A stretch of DNA of 64,000 nt from Thelonectria olida (GCA_020736575.1 JAGPYM010000021.1:62001-126000); one strand, 5' to 3'. Counted from the first letter of the stretch, positions 1-16,590 are shown. A program made the numbers and translations. Notes: generated by a model not told the origin, from the sequence alone.

Positions 1-1169
1 GGGGAAAAGAATGAGGTTAATTATTATTCAGGAAGAGTCGTAGGAGAGAGGCACTGACTTGAAACATGGTGGCGGTTGTCCTGCGTGGGCAATATCTTGA
101 GGCTTACGTAGCAACAAGTACAGCGTCGATTACAACGTTGTCGCCTTGAAGACGAGCATACGAGAGAAGGAGCACAAAGAAATAGAAACGAAATGCGTCA
201 AAGGTTAAAGGAGAGTAGGCGAATGGAAAATTAGAAGTCAAAAGAGCACGCGCATAGCGCTCGGGAGCAAACGGTTTTCTCTTCTTCACCTTGTTGGATT
301 GGAAAGGAGAGCGTGTCGGCTTTTCGATCAAGTTGGGGTCGGATTGAAATGTACGTACCAACATCTAAGCTAGTAATTCGGGAGCGTAGGAGTTAGCGCA
401 ATGGAGGAACTGGAGCGCACGCAAGGGAGTAGCTGAGGCTGTGCCGGGGACTGGGACAATTCTTACAGCAAAAAGGAATCCTCTTCCTGTGGCTAGTGCT
501 CATCCCTCCTGCAGTACTAAACGCCCTGTGGCTTGATCTTCAGCTCCCCTCCCTTCAGCCACGAGAGAGTCAGGGGCCAGCAAGCGCAGGCCCGCCCGGT
601 GGAGAACCCAGCAAAACGGTAGGTGACCCGTATTCGTACGTACCTCCTCCCCTGCCCCATGTCCCTCCCATCTGGTCTCCCGTCAGGACGGAAGCTGCAC
701 GTTCGTTCGCATGCGTGCCTTCCTCCAGCAGCCTGAAGTGGATGAGGTCACTAAATTGTAACCAGCTAAGGTACGTATTTCCGTTCCACTTTAACCGAAC
801 TCACCACTTCGTACTTCGTACAGCTACACGCTCTCTTCCAACACACACTCGTGCCTCGCCCTCGCACCTCACATGGCATCATTGCTGTTCTACTTCACCG
901 CCAGCAGTGAAAAAAAGCCCACGTTCATTCTGACCCTCATAGCCCTTGATCCGCGCAGGGCGCTTCTTCATATGTTCTTTGTCTTGGTCTGCTTCTGTCT
1001 TACTTCTTGATCTTCATCTCTCTTTAATCGGTGCCTCCACTTCTCTGTATTTCTGACCTCCAGGCTCCCTCTTGTTCGAGCTCACATCCAGCTCCCCAGC
1101 TCGACATTCTATTCCCCCATAACCTCAACCCTAAGCGGCTTTGGCTTTCTTTTTAAATCAACATTCATC
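1..1169. other. Intergenic region upstream of lunapark gene
   Basis: No convincing gene is seen. Short open frames on both strands lack recognisable domains and look like chance. The last 300 bases are rich in C and T, as is usual for the 5' leader of fungal genes, and lead directly to the lunapark start codon. A copy of the 9-mer TACTTCGTA, which recurs in spacers of this window, lies at 812-820. Confidence 0.6.
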
Positions 1170-2417
1170 ATGGTGGCCTTTTGGCCTTGGGGAGTACGCC
1201 TTCCCTCGTCTCCTACCCTCAAACCATCAATAGGCAGCTAACAGAAGCTCTTATCCTCTCTAGGGCGAGTCGTCCTCGACAGCTTCCTTCGAAAAGACAC
1301 TTTCTACCCTCTCTACCAAAATCGCCGATACCCAAAGCCGACTCGACCGTGCCCGTGCCAATTCTCGCCGCACTCGTGTCCTGTGGACTCTGTATTTATC
1401 CTTTGCCTACCTCGTCTATGCCATCGTCCTGGTTCTCGTCGTCGGATACAAGAACCTTGGCGCATACGAATGGACCGGCTTAGCCGGCGGACCTGTCCTG
1501 TATGTCGCCCTCTCCTCCTCTGAGACCACTCGGAGTTCGTTGACTGACTTGCCTGGTTTGCGATCCGCAGCATCTACACTACTCGAACTACCCTCGCCGC
1601 TATCTATACCTTCCGAATCGAGTCCCTCTCCGCCAGCCTTAAGGAGTACCAAGACGAGCGCGAAAAGACGATCCACAAGCTAAAGGCTGCGACCAAGTAC
1701 GACTCCACTCTAGAGCTCATTGAGAAGTACGGAGGACAGGACAACAAGTCCAAGGGAAAGAAGAACGGTGCCGAGAACGCCGGCACGGATGGCGACAACT
1801 CGCAGATTAAGGGCGGCAAGAAGGGCGGCCCCGCGCAAGTGACTTCGGGTCGAACCCGGATGCCTCCTCCCGCAACGGCAAATATCCAGCGACGAGACGG
1901 CCCCATGAACCAAATGGAGCCCAGTGCCGAGTTCGCCCCGAATGCTGAGTTTGTGACCTCAGCCTTGCCTGGTAGCCAGGCGCCTCCTGCACCTCTCCCG
2001 CCCACAGGCTACCCCCAGTACAACACCGCTGATTCTGAACCCCATTGGTACGATCGCATTTTCGACGTCCTTCTCGGCGAGGATGAAACGGCGCCCAAGA
2101 ACCGCATTGTCCTTATCTGCAATGTCTGTCGCCTTGTCAACGGCCAAGCTCCCCCGGGAACCAAGTCCCTGTCCGAACTGGGGACCTGGAAGTGCATGGC
2201 GTGCGGCGCCCTCAACGGCGAGCTTGACGAGGGTGAGCGCATTGTCAAGGAAGTCCTAGGCCAGGCGGTCGAGGATGCGGCAGTGAAGCAGGAGGACGAT
2301 GACAACACTGAGGACGATGTTGTTGATGTAACCAAGGAGGATATTGTCGAGGCCAAGGAAGCAGACGAGGGGCCTGCAGCAGGAGTGCGGAAGCGTCGAG
2401 GTAAGGGCAAGAAGTGA
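1170..2417 (+). CDS. lnp1: Lunapark-family ER network protein
   Basis: Lunapark proteins sit at three-way junctions of the tubular endoplasmic reticulum and stabilise them, acting with reticulon/Yop1 and atlastin/Sey1 proteins. The gene reads as three exons, 1170-1193, 1264-1499 and 1571-2417, giving about 368 residues. The start MVAFWPWG and the following SFEKTLSTLSTKI segment match the fungal family by recollection. Two adjacent hydrophobic segments, LYLSFAYLVYAIVLVLVVGY and the stretch around GGPVLIYTTRTTLAAIY, form the hairpin membrane anchor. A coiled coil (SLKEYQDEREKTIHKLK) follows. Near the C-terminus the lunapark zinc ribbon is visible as CNVC and, 24 residues on, CMAC. The tail is acidic and then ends in a basic RKRRGKGKK. 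Both introns have GTA donors and TAG/CAG acceptors and keep the frame. Confidence 0.93.
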
Positions 2418-3118
2418 AGACTAGTCTGGACAAGTGAAAGACCATGTAATAAAATAATCAAGTTGTCACAAGAAAATCATGGCAAATATTAGCGTTGTAT
2501 GCGACACCCTTTCGTTGTAGTTATCCTGTGTATATTTGTCGCCTGTGAGGGTAGCACATGAAGAGAGCGTCATTTAGTCAAAAACAAATCATGCCCGCAT
2601 AGTCTATCTATATCGCATTTGCTTTCCCCCTATTCCATTGCCCATCCTAAAACAAAACATCCCGTCCCGAGTATTCTTGGTTTGCCTCCACCATGTCTGC
2701 TTGTCACCCTCACCCACCGACCAAGGAACCGTCAAACATATGTATAATCTGGGAGGCATGCCTGGCGCTTTCTCTGTTTCTTGTATCTGCCCGTATAATT
2801 CAAGAAATGTGCCATGGTAATCTTGAATAGAAAAAAAGCGTGAGACAATGAGCAGGTGGCGAGAATGAAAGACTTGACAGCTTCCCTTCTTCCGCTCCAG
2901 GTACAAAACCAGATCAAGTGGCCGCTCCCAATAAAACAGATAAATAGGGTCAGCATGACCGAGATTCAAACAGGCCGCTTCTTTCGTCCGCTGAGACTCC
3001 CTCAACAAGGAATGAGAAACGTCAAAGCTCCAAACGATTCTCGAGGCCCCTGGTGATCGGTTCGTCTCCGCCCACACCACCAACCATCCTCACATCTGCA
3101 CTGCTTCACAGCGCACCT
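2418..3118. other. Convergent intergenic region
   Basis: This is the shared 3' space between the convergent lunapark and SR-kinase genes. An A+T-rich stretch with TAATAAAATAATC at about 2447-2459 is a plausible polyadenylation region for lunapark. No gene is seen; the short open frames have no recognisable content. Confidence 0.6.
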
Positions 3119-7270
<4,152 letters not shown>

Positions 7271-7582
7271 CTAAGAACGCAAAGGATAACAAAAGCTTAA
7301 ACGTTTGAACTCAATGGCCGGACTACCGGCTAAGGTGTTATCAAAGCAAGGTAACGCATGAACTATACCATAGCCAAGGCATATGAACCATGGATAAATC
7401 AAATACCAAAGGAAATTCCATACGTACCCAAGAAGACCAGCTCCTTCCGTAGTAATAATAGGCTTGAGCCCGTCCTTCTTGCGCTTCTTGGCCGCGAGAC
7501 TGCTATTACTATTGTGCCCATTGGCCCCAACTCCTTGTGCTGGCGGGGGCTTGTGCGCCTCGGGGGGTTGGCTGCCGTTCAT
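7271..7582 (-). CDS. Very small basic protein, uncharacterised
   Basis: The first about 50 residues look like genuine protein: a Pro/Asn-rich start, then the basic motif AKKRKKDGLKPIITTEG. I have the impression of such a motif in other small fungal proteins, but cannot attach a function. The 3' structure is unclear. A good donor (GTACGT) lies at 7427, just after the codons for GAGLLG. If it is used with the acceptor TTAG ending at about 7335, the protein stops almost at once, giving about 53 residues. If it is not used, the frame runs on to 103 residues with a hydrophobic segment (VWNFLWYLIYPWFICLGYGI) that could be a membrane helix but lies within the putative intron. The start ATG at 7582 is the only in-frame one upstream of the motif. 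Confidence 0.5.
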   Translation of the reverse strand: MNGSQPPEAHKPPPAQGVGANGHNSNSSLAAKKRKKDGLKPIITTEGAGLLGYVWNFLWYLIYPWFICLGYGIVHALPCFDNTLAGSPAIEFKRLSFCYPLRS

Positions 7583-10500
7583 GTCCGTGATATTGCTGTC
7601 GCGAATCCTAACGCACTATACGATACGATCTCACGTCGAGATGAGATCAGGTGGCGGTATCGGTCCCTGTATTGCCTGTCGAGCGTCCGGCGAGCGATCG
7701 GGCTTGATTATTCTAATCCAAGGTGGGGTGGATGAGGGGGCACTGTTTATTTATGAGTACTCGATCCGGCGAATGTCTCGATGAATTTGGCTCACAGGAT
7801 AATTGAGGGCAATGGATCTATTCAATCCAAAGCGCCTGGGTCGTGAGAGGGTGTGATGGCGTTCTTCGCAATGGCGCTCGTCGTTGAAGAGCGGCAGTGG
7901 CGTTTGCGACGTTTTGTTGTGAAAGTCGAACCGATTGCGATGCGGTGGCGCAATTCCTTCCGTGTCAATCGGACAACGAATTAGTCTCTCGACCAGCTTC
8001 TTGATAAATAGCGTTGGAGTGCGGTCCGTGTGAGCCGCGGTGGCTAAGGCAACAGAGAGGCCGGGGCGATGAGATGGATAGAGGGGAGGATGGAAGAGGT
8101 GGGAAAAGAGTCGGGGTCCGTTCGATTTCGTCGGACGGATTGTTAGGCTGAGTTATTGTACTCAGTACCGCACCACAAGAAGGAGTCGTCGATGGGTGCC
8201 GGTAGCTTGCTTTCGGTAGGGTGGTCTAATTAGCGGAGATGGCTTGTCGCAAATCGTCAGCCCAACAACAACAGGTGCTAGTCAATATGTCTTGCAGCAC
8301 GGGAACAAGGAGGCGATGATTGCAGATGGGCCAAGAGCTGAAATTGCAGAGTGTAAAAATAGATCAGAGGCAAGGTAAAAGATCAGAAAAAAAAAAAAGC
8401 TGCCAAAAGGAGAATATGAATGGAGGAGCGAGCTCTTCGTTGCCGGCGGTTAGAGGGGAATTATTCAGTAGCAATGTGGGGGTATCGATTGGGTCTGGGA
8501 TGGACGGCTTGTTTTGGGCATAATCAAGACCTGGTTCTGCGCATCCATTGCATCCCATGAGGAAGTCCCTGGATGCAGACCACCTCTTGTACAAGTGTGT
8601 AGATGCCCGAGCTTATCCAACGGGAGGTATTGGGATAAGTACTGTGCCATGCTGTATTGATATCATGACAGGACGAATGCGACGCTGGGTGTTCCATATC
8701 CAGACCATGTCCATCACTCGATGGGCCCTGGGATCCATAGACGGTCGGAAGGGCTGAGACGCGGCCCCAGTGGAATCACCCATCCGTGTGCAATATCGTA
8801 CGCACTCATGAAAAGGTGCGCTAGACGTTTGGAGGAAAGCAATGGGGTTGGGCGCTTGCGGGTTTTGCAGACAAGAGACGCCAGAAGATGAGATGAGGCC
8901 AGGAGGGGAAGCAAGATGGGAATGGAATATAGGTACTGTAGGTATGATAGATGAATAACCAGTGCGGGGATTCCTTACCAAAATGTGATGAGTAGGAAAT
9001 TGCTACAATCATAAACGCATGCTCCAAGGGCTTTTGGCAGAACAATATGTACAAGGAGCAAAATATGAGGCCAAAGTTGAAATATCTCGCAGGATAATCT
9101 GTTGGGAGTTGGAGGAGAGAGGGAAAAAAGGATACTGGGGAAAGGATTTGGAGGTGCTCAATTATTTACTTGATCTGCTCTTCCCTCTTCCCACTGCAAC
9201 AACCAACCACCTCGCATCTCCAGGTCTGCCAATGCAATGCAAACAGCCTGCAGCTCTGGACCCGACTCGGTCACTCTGCTTGGCCCAATGGTTGAGAATG
9301 CATCTAAACAGGTCAATGGAACAAGGATCGAAAATCTACGGTAGCGATGACGGCTACAAGAGCGATGGCTCTTGCGTTACCGCAATAACCAGGCATCCAT
9401 GTAAGGTTCTACTTAATGATGGTGTCGATCTAATGAGACCCAATTTGGGCCGATACTGTAAAGTGCAAACACCTCTTTAATGATTTCGAGCTCCGGTTTA
9501 TCCGTCATATCTGTTGGTTCGACAGTTCATTCACCCCATCTTGGTGACACTCAGCCTTGTTTGCCTGTGTATTGGGCCGGTCTATCCAATACTTCCAGTC
9601 CTCTGCCACAACCAGACCGGCATGGAGCTCAAGAACTTCTTAATGCTATGTAGCCAAGTAAGCATGTGTTTCTTCTAATAAGCTTAAAAAGAATTCCGTG
9701 GTTGGTCTTGGCCAAGACCCTGGCCATACACTAATTTATCAACTGCCGCGTATGGAGTCCCGAGGCTCTGTTGCAAGTAAGGTTCGTGAATTGATAAACA
9801 GTGTTATCATGCCCACGGGATAAGTTAACTACATACAGGAAGATGATGCAAATTTCGGCATGTCATAATCACCAGCCATTTACGCGACCCCGTCATTAAT
9901 CCCTCGTCCCAAAAATCCCTCCCAATCATCATGTAACGACTCCTTTCGACCACCTTCTCCGAGCTCTAGAGTTGACGTCACCGCTGACAGGGAATCTTGG
10001 TCAAACCACATGCAGTCCACCATCACCACTGCATCAACTAATTTCATCGACTTACATGTTGCACTTCCACGAGTTCCCCGGCACTTAAAATGGACAGGCG
10101 TGGCCCTGAAGCAATCCTTGCTCCCGTGAGTAGGGCTTTCTTTTACAACGCTCGCGACCACTGATTCAGGTGGGTGATACAAAACTTCAAACCAACCACC
10201 TCGCTATCTCATCCACATCCAGCTCAGCGGTTCGTCCTAAGCGTTTACGTAGCATATTTCACGGACGTTGGTTACACAACTCCCAAAACAAAAACCGAGG
10301 CCCACTAACGGCGTCTGATTGAAAGACCACATAGCCTCGCTCACATGTATCGCCCTGAAGTGCGTTGGCCGGCAGCTTGGAGTTGGGTCACCAATGCTGC
10401 ACAACCGTTCAGGCAACCCACACTAGTATCACGGGGCGCGTTGAGCATCATCAGCCTACGAAGCAAAGCCGCGGCTCGTCCTCCTTGAGGCGTGGCATGC

Positions 10501-10777
10501 TCCTTGCCCAAGTGTCTAAGGGACAGGAGTTTCCCATAGCTCGCATCTTCGAACAAAGCTCCATTCTCATCTTCAAACTGGGTAGCCTAGAGAGCATGTG
10601 ATATTCAGCTCCCTCAATTTTGACTATGCAGGTAGTTACCTATTTAATTGATTCCTTGTACGCCTTAAAACGCCGACAATCTGATCCTTGCCAACACCCA
10701 AGACTCTGATATCCTCAGCCAATAGCATACACACGAATCGAGCATGGTTCGCCCTAATCCACCCCTCAGCGGTTATA
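7583..10777. other. Gene-poor spacer
   Basis: There is no convincing gene in these 3.2 kb between the small basic gene and the 3' end of IWS1. Open frames here (for example 153 codons at 9019-9480, plus strand) have mixed composition and no recognisable family. A perfect 16-base palindrome lies at 9704-9719 and an A13-type homopolymer near 8387-8398. The part next to 7582 should hold the promoter of the small gene. Confidence 0.5.
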
Positions 10778-12181
10778 TTACTCCTTCTTCTTCCTCTTCT
10801 GTGTCATCTTACGGAAGGCCTCCATTCCACCCGCACCCAGTGGGCGATGATCCATGCCACCTCGGTTACCGTCAAAAGTGCTCATAGGCGCAATAGTGTA
10901 ACTGGATGGCAGATTGACCATACGAGCTTGGTTGTTGCCCCGAGCTGGTGCGAGGATGCGCTCCCGCTCTGCATCCCGAGACGTCTGAGCCGGACGCTGG
11001 GTGAGACTGAATTGCGAGTTTGTCTTCTGGCGCTGTGCCAATTTGGCAGCTCTGGAGAATTATGTCAGTCATCCTATAGCAACGTGTTCTAGGCTGGATT
11101 ATAAACACGTACTGGTAATCAAACTCGCGGGTCTCAATCTGTCGTTTCTTGTAGTCGTCGGTCCGCTTCAGAATAGGTCGGCTCCACTCTCCCAAGAGCC
11201 TCTGGGCCATTCGCTTGATGGATGCCTCGGGCTTCTTGCTTCGAGTGTAGAAGAAGACCACCTTGCCAATGCCACTGCTCAGAAGAGCCTCCTTCTCGAT
11301 ATTCAGTCGCGTGAGCGACTCGAAGATGTCTCGCTGAATGTTATAGGCTGGCAGGGACCCATCATTAAGGGGTTCCAGGAAGAACTTGACATGTTGCAGG
11401 AGGTTGTTCTCAGGATCCAGAACCGCATGTTGTACATTGTTTCGATTCAAGATACCAGTGACTTCAGGGAGCAGCTTGAGCTTGTGGAGGGCTGGTAAAC
11501 CAGCCTCACGGGCCGAGTTGTCGGAGCGGCATGCGTCCTCCATCCGAAGCTTGAGATCCGCAAGTTGGTCATCGATCTCCTCTTCAAGGTCCTGAACACA
11601 GTACACGTAAGTCATTATCCAACGTAGAAGAACTCCAAGGAACTTACAATCTCGTCCTTCTTTCTGCGCTTTTGGCCAGAGGGCTTCTTCAGCGCCGCAT
11701 TAAGCGCCTGATCTATGGCCCTTTTCCGTCTCTGTTCAGGGGTGAGATTATCGTCCTCTGGTTCAGGCGAGCTGGGTTTGGCGCGAGCGCGGCGTTCGCC
11801 ATCACCAGCACGCCTAGGTCTCCGTGACTTCTTTGCGCCATCATCAGCATCATCCATAGGAATATCTTCATCTCGATCTCGGCGTTTTTTCTCTCGGCGG
11901 CCCTCGCGGGGCTTTCTAACAGCCGCCTCACCATCCACGCGCTTTCGCTTTGTAGCTTTCAAAGTCCGCGCAATGTCTTCATCAATGTCGACGGGTCGGT
12001 CTTCGATGTTGGCCGTCTCCGGGTCGTAATCCTCTAGTTGATCCTCGTCCACTTCGGACAGCGCATCCGAGTCCCTGTCCGAGCCTGCGCCCGCCATATC
12101 TTCATCGAGGTCCTCGGGGATCTCTTCGATTGGATCCTCGTTAGCTGGGGGGGATCCAGCCCGGGACCCGTTGTCGGACAT
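10778..12181 (-). CDS. iws1: Transcription elongation factor IWS1/Spn1
   Basis: Iws1/Spn1 binds Spt6 and travels with RNA polymerase II, linking elongation, histone chaperoning and mRNA processing in the nucleus. Three exons, 12181-11648, 11591-11113 and 11051-10778, give about 428 residues. The N-terminal about 175 residues are acidic and disordered (IEEIPEDLDEDMAG, SEVDEDQLEDYDPET) with several basic nuclear-localisation patches (KATKRKRVD, REGRREKKRRDRDED, GQKRRKKDE). The TFIIS N-terminal (LW) domain is at about residues 212-318, with ALHKLKLLPEVTGIL, LLQHVKFFLEPLNDGSLPAYNI, FESLTRL and LLGEWSRPI. The C-terminus carries MVNLPSSYTIAP and ends in KMTQKRKKKE, typical of this family. It is divergent with the BRL1-like gene. 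Confidence 0.93.
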
Positions 12182-12625
12182 GGTGTCGGACGGTTTTTGT
12201 AGGCTTCGGTAGTAGCTTTGAGGAATGACCCAAAATATTCCGCGTCGAAAAAGGGCTGGGAAATTTCACGAGTGGGTAGGAGAGTGAAAGAGACGAACGC
12301 TGCAGTTACAGCTGGACTGTCATGGAGCTCTCAACTTTCTTCGCCTGAGTCGCGACAAGGTTAGGCGCACCCTTGCAGATGACATAAGCAGGCCAGCACT
12401 CTTTTAAGCCTCAGGCAGCAACAGGCAGCGAATTAGGAAGTTTATTTACTTTGGGTCTGGTTGCCATTGACGATTAATGCAATCCAGTGATTAATTAAGG
12501 ACAGAACCACAAAGCTAGGTGGGCTCCGACACGGCCCTACCCAAAGACAAAACTTGACAACAACAACATTCGGCATCCGAAACTAGCCTACAGCAGCCAT
12601 CACAGCCAGCAACTACTCAACGATC
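12182..12625. promoter_or_regulatory. Divergent promoter between IWS1 and BRL1-like genes
   Basis: These 444 bases separate the start codons of two divergently transcribed genes, so the promoters of both must lie here or overlap. The part nearest the plus-strand gene is A/C-rich (CAACAACAACATTCGGC region), like a fungal 5' leader. No specific factor site was identified. Confidence 0.55.
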
Positions 12626-14196
12626 ATGGATCGCCGAACCTATGAAGGCCCCATGGATTGGGAGTACCAAGGCACTGGTGCTCTTGATCCTACCAGTCCT
12701 TTTACACAGGCAGCCAAGAATGGGCAAAATGGTATATATACAATGAGCCCAATCATCTAGTCGCTCTTGCAACCAGTAATCGACAAAGCGCGTCGATAAC
12801 TGGCTAACACGCCATTTTATAGTCTTCGCGTCACCCTCAAAACCTCTCTCCCGACCGAATCCATTTGGAAACTTGAGCACGCCCTCAAAATCGCAACATC
12901 CAACTCCTCAGCGCTCGACCTTCACGCCACAGCTCCCCCCAAAGCCTTCCGCCCCTGTCTTCCGAAACCCTGCCTTCACCACACCTCGGCGGCCGTTTGA
13001 CGAGCCGGCTCTATCTGAAGTTTCGGGTGCTGAAGATAGCCCAGCCCTCACCGAGACGTCTGATTTTCCCAACGACACTCCAGAGGTGGATCGAATGGGC
13101 GATGTAAGTATGGGTGGAACTACAAGCCCCTCCAAAATCGATAAGTCTCTTCGATATGGAAAGTCTGCGCACTCATCCAAGAAACACGCTTCGGGGCGAG
13201 GAGAAATCCGAGGGAGCCGCGACATGTCTGCCGTGGATTTCCTGAGAAAGAGGAAGAGGCACAACTACGACAAAGACGTCGGCACTCGTTATCGAGGCCA
13301 AATTTGGGATGAATCAGATGCCGACTCAGACGATAGCCTCGCCTCTCAAGTGCACAACCGTTCACGCAGTCGGAGAAACAAGTCAGGGCCCCCAAGGGGC
13401 GTTGTGGGATCCCTCTTCCACATGTTGGACGAGCACCCAAACGCGCCCGACAACCTGTATCGATGGATACAGCTCCTAGTCAACTTTTCTCTCGTCTCCA
13501 TGTTTGCCTATATCGGCTGGACAGTCGTGGATACCGTACGGTCGGACATCAACAACGCTAACGAGGCGGCTCGCATGGAGCTGATGAGCAAGATGACAGA
13601 GTGTCAAAACCAATACACCATCAACGGATGCTCCAAGAAGGATCGCCCTGCGCTCCAGGATATGTGTGACAAGTGGTTCGACTGTATGATGCAAAACCCC
13701 GAGTCTATCATGAAGGTCAAAGTGACGGCCATCCAAATTGCCGAGATTTTTAACGAGTTCTCGGATGCCATGAACATCAAAGCATGGGTAAGAATTATGT
13801 GCAGGAAATTTGTCAATGTTTTAACGCTAACATATGATTTAGGGTTTCTTTCTTGCCCTTCTTCTCCTCTGCGCCTTTGCGAACAACCTCACGCTCGGCA
13901 GATGGACCAAGGCAACGCCAGCTGCTCCCGCACCGTCGGCCTCTATCCACGATGCAACCATTCCTCCCGAGAGCGGTCATGGATTCATGTGGATTCCTGT
14001 ACAGACTCCGCGCACAAACCGCCATGCTATCCTTGATGAGGGAACTGATACCGACAGTTCCCCGCCGAAGATGAGACCACTGCTTGCGGCGCCTTACACG
14101 CCATCAGGACGTCGAAGTCCAAGCAAGAGGGAACGCTCACTCAGCCCGGTCAAGTATGGGCGAACACCAAGCAAGGGAAGTCAAAGAATGGCATAA
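12626..14196 (+). CDS. brl1: Nuclear-envelope protein, BRL1/BRR6 family
   Basis: Brl1/Brr6 proteins span the nuclear envelope and are needed for nuclear pore assembly and envelope lipid balance. Three exons, 12626-12731, 12823-13787 and 13843-14196, give about 474 residues. The first about 230 residues are polar and disordered. The conserved domain starts at LFHMLDEHPNAPDNLYRWIQ; a membrane helix (WIQLLVNFSLVSMFAYIGWT) lies at about 250-271. The lumenal part has four cysteines at about 296, 305, 317 and 323, the family's disulphide pairs. The second helix (FFLALLLLCAF) begins just after the second intron. The C-terminal tail is Ser/Pro/Arg-rich and ends at MA. Intron 1 has a CTAAC branch site and TATAG acceptor; both introns preserve the frame. 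The fungal family is usually 400-500 residues. Confidence 0.92.
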
Positions 14197-14741
14197 GTAT
14201 GGACAGGCACACAAAAAGGAGGGCGGCAAAAATGTACAACATGGCGTAATATAGTATTCAGGATGCATACACGGCGCAGAGGCATAGTCTAATACATGTT
14301 TGACGAAGACCATCAAAGGGGCAAGCCTTTACATACAATCATCGTGGCTGACTGAGGATAACTTTTTTCGGAGATCAGCTGAGGCCATGCATACAAACAC
14401 CGGAATTAGAACGGAAGCCCTCGCCAGCAACAGCCAGCTGAAGCAAAGAACGTCATGATGTTGGCGAAGCAATGCTCTCGATAAAACGCAGTGATGACGT
14501 ATGGTGGGGCAGGATAAGAGGGGTTGGAGGTTAAGAACCAACCAAAGCAACAAGGGGAACAGAACATTCATACTTCGTACTGATCATCAGTTGGAGGGGA
14601 TTTTCTTGGGAGTTGGACCCAGATACGTGCATAACTTTGTTTTCTGGTCTTACTGACCAACAGGCGTAAACGTCGAACTGGGTCGAGCCATGTGTCGCAG
14701 TATAAATGCCGAAACACGCACGTATAACCAAGCCTATCTCG

Positions 14742-14875
14742 GCCTAGCACACTAACCCCAACCAATCTAATACCTAACCAATCCATATTCACGCCTCTAA
14801 ACCTAACGATAACCCGAACCCCTATCCCTAACTCGAACCATAATATCCCAGCCCTGATCAACCCGAGCCCTAAAC
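14742..14875. repeat. Degenerate CCCTAA-like low-complexity tract
   Basis: The plus strand is depleted in G and built from words such as CTAACCCC, ACCTAACC, AACCTAACG, ACCCGAACCCC, TCCCTAAC and GCCCTAAACC. These are near-matches to the fungal telomere unit CCCTAA, but no two perfect tandem units occur. It may be a decayed interstitial telomere-like tract or simply a C/A-biased sequence. Confidence 0.4.
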
Positions 14876-16494
14876 CGTTGTAAGCTCTATGTTATTAAAT
14901 CACTATTAAAATGGTAAAAAAGGCAGTGAAATTAAAGAAGTTAAAGAGAAGTGGGGCGAACTTTGCCGTTCATACTTGCGTGTTTCTTTTTTATATGCGT
15001 ATTTAGCTCCTCTCACAGCATCGCAGTTGCATTGCGTTCGGCAGCATGTACGGCTCCGCTTGACAGGCACACTGACACAGGATGACTCAGGACGGGGGGT
15101 CGATCACAGCATGAAAGAAGAATACCCCCCGGCCGGTAAATGTTGGTGCTGGGTGTCGCATGGTGGAATGTTCATGTACCGGGAAGCTTTCTAGGTCTGA
15201 TGTCATTTTACATGGGCTCGGAAAAACAAGAGGTGATCGCATTTCAAGACGTCTTGCGACTCGGACTTTGCCGTTTACTGCTAGAGGCTTCATCATGGCG
15301 ACGAGTTTGAAAGATGGCAATTGAGTGTCTATCTGGAAGCGAGTGCAGTGAGGGGCGATGGGCGCTATATAGACTGTTCAAGCTGAAGCGAGTGACGATC
15401 AAGGAAGAAGGGACGAAAAAATAATCCGTGAGGACTTGATGTGGAGGAAGGAATCCACGGGCGGTGTGAGGGCCAACATGGCCAAAGAATCTGACGTAAC
15501 GGAGGCCGAGAAATCCAGGGACCAAGGAGCAGTGGCCAAATATCAAAAACCCATGGTTTGCCAATGCCAGATATTGCAGGCCAATCTCGACAGAGTCGCA
15601 ATAGGTGAACGGGCATGATGTTACCGTGACGAAAAGTCAACATCATTGGAGGAGCAATCCAATGGGACAGCTCACTTGTACGAAGTATACCTAGGTAGGT
15701 ATGCTATAACCCCGCCCCTCCACTGCATGTCCCTTCCAGACCTTGATAGAATATTCTTCCCGTTCACACACCTGGAAGCTCGCCCCGATCTGAGTGGCCA
15801 GACGATGTAGACTAGGCTGTCATGAGGGTTGCCATTCCCGATACATCCATCTCGATCGCTGTATCCCTTCTCGAGTAAAAAGTATGTGTCGCAACCCAGC
15901 CTTGCGTAATTGTGTCTGCGTGTTTGTACCTACTGACACTCTTCTTGCTTTCAACACATCAGCCGATAATTTCACTGATTCAATCGCACCCGCCTTCCTA
16001 TGCCCAATCGTGCCTCTCTCTCTCCCTTGCTTCCTCGAATTTGCTTTTTGCATCGATAGGCCAGCAACGCCTGCAGAAAACTCGATTCAAACGCCTTTAC
16101 CCTAGCATCATTCTCTTGGAAGGCCTATAATTACTCGGAGGGGCCTTTTCTTTCGGGCACCATTTCTGTCCACCTCGCGCAACGCAGCTGACTTTTGCTT
16201 CCACCTTCCCGGGGAGTCGGCCTTGGCCCCTCCAGCTTCGAGAAATCCACAGTCGACATCAGACAACCTTCTTACCAGCATCGTCGCCGCAGGATAACCC
16301 AATCTTATCGGAATCCGATTCACTTCAATTTTTTAGATTATTCCGCCTCATGAACAAGCGCTCATGACCAAACACGCTGCGACTCCAATTCCCGCCCTAC
16401 CCCGCCACCGCTTCACGCCAACCTCTCCTCCTCACGAAAACGCACCCCCGCAACCCCAGACGAAGTAGCTACAGCGCCGACAGAGCTCAGAGCT

Positions 16495-16590
16495 CGCCAG
16501 CTCCAGCTCCAGCTCCAGCTCCCACTACGGTTCCAGCTATAGCTAGAGCTACCGTTTCTGCCACGGCTGCAGCTACGGCTACAGCTGCAG
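16495..16590. repeat. Imperfect AGCTCC / AGCTAC repeat
   Basis: About four near-perfect copies of AGCTCC are followed by diverged AGCTAC, GGCTGC and AGCTGC units. The tract lies some 210-300 bases upstream of the Zn2Cys6 start codon, probably in its transcribed leader. Repeated AGCT cores make it self-complementary over short distances. Confidence 0.6.

Noticed and set aside
9019..9480. 153-codon plus-strand ORF
   Set aside because: Mixed composition, no motif, no splice-linked neighbours; length is within chance for this window.
9500..9535. tRNA B-box-like GGTTCGAC
   Set aside because: No A box or cloverleaf arms are found at the proper distance; other GTTCGA matches in the window also fail.
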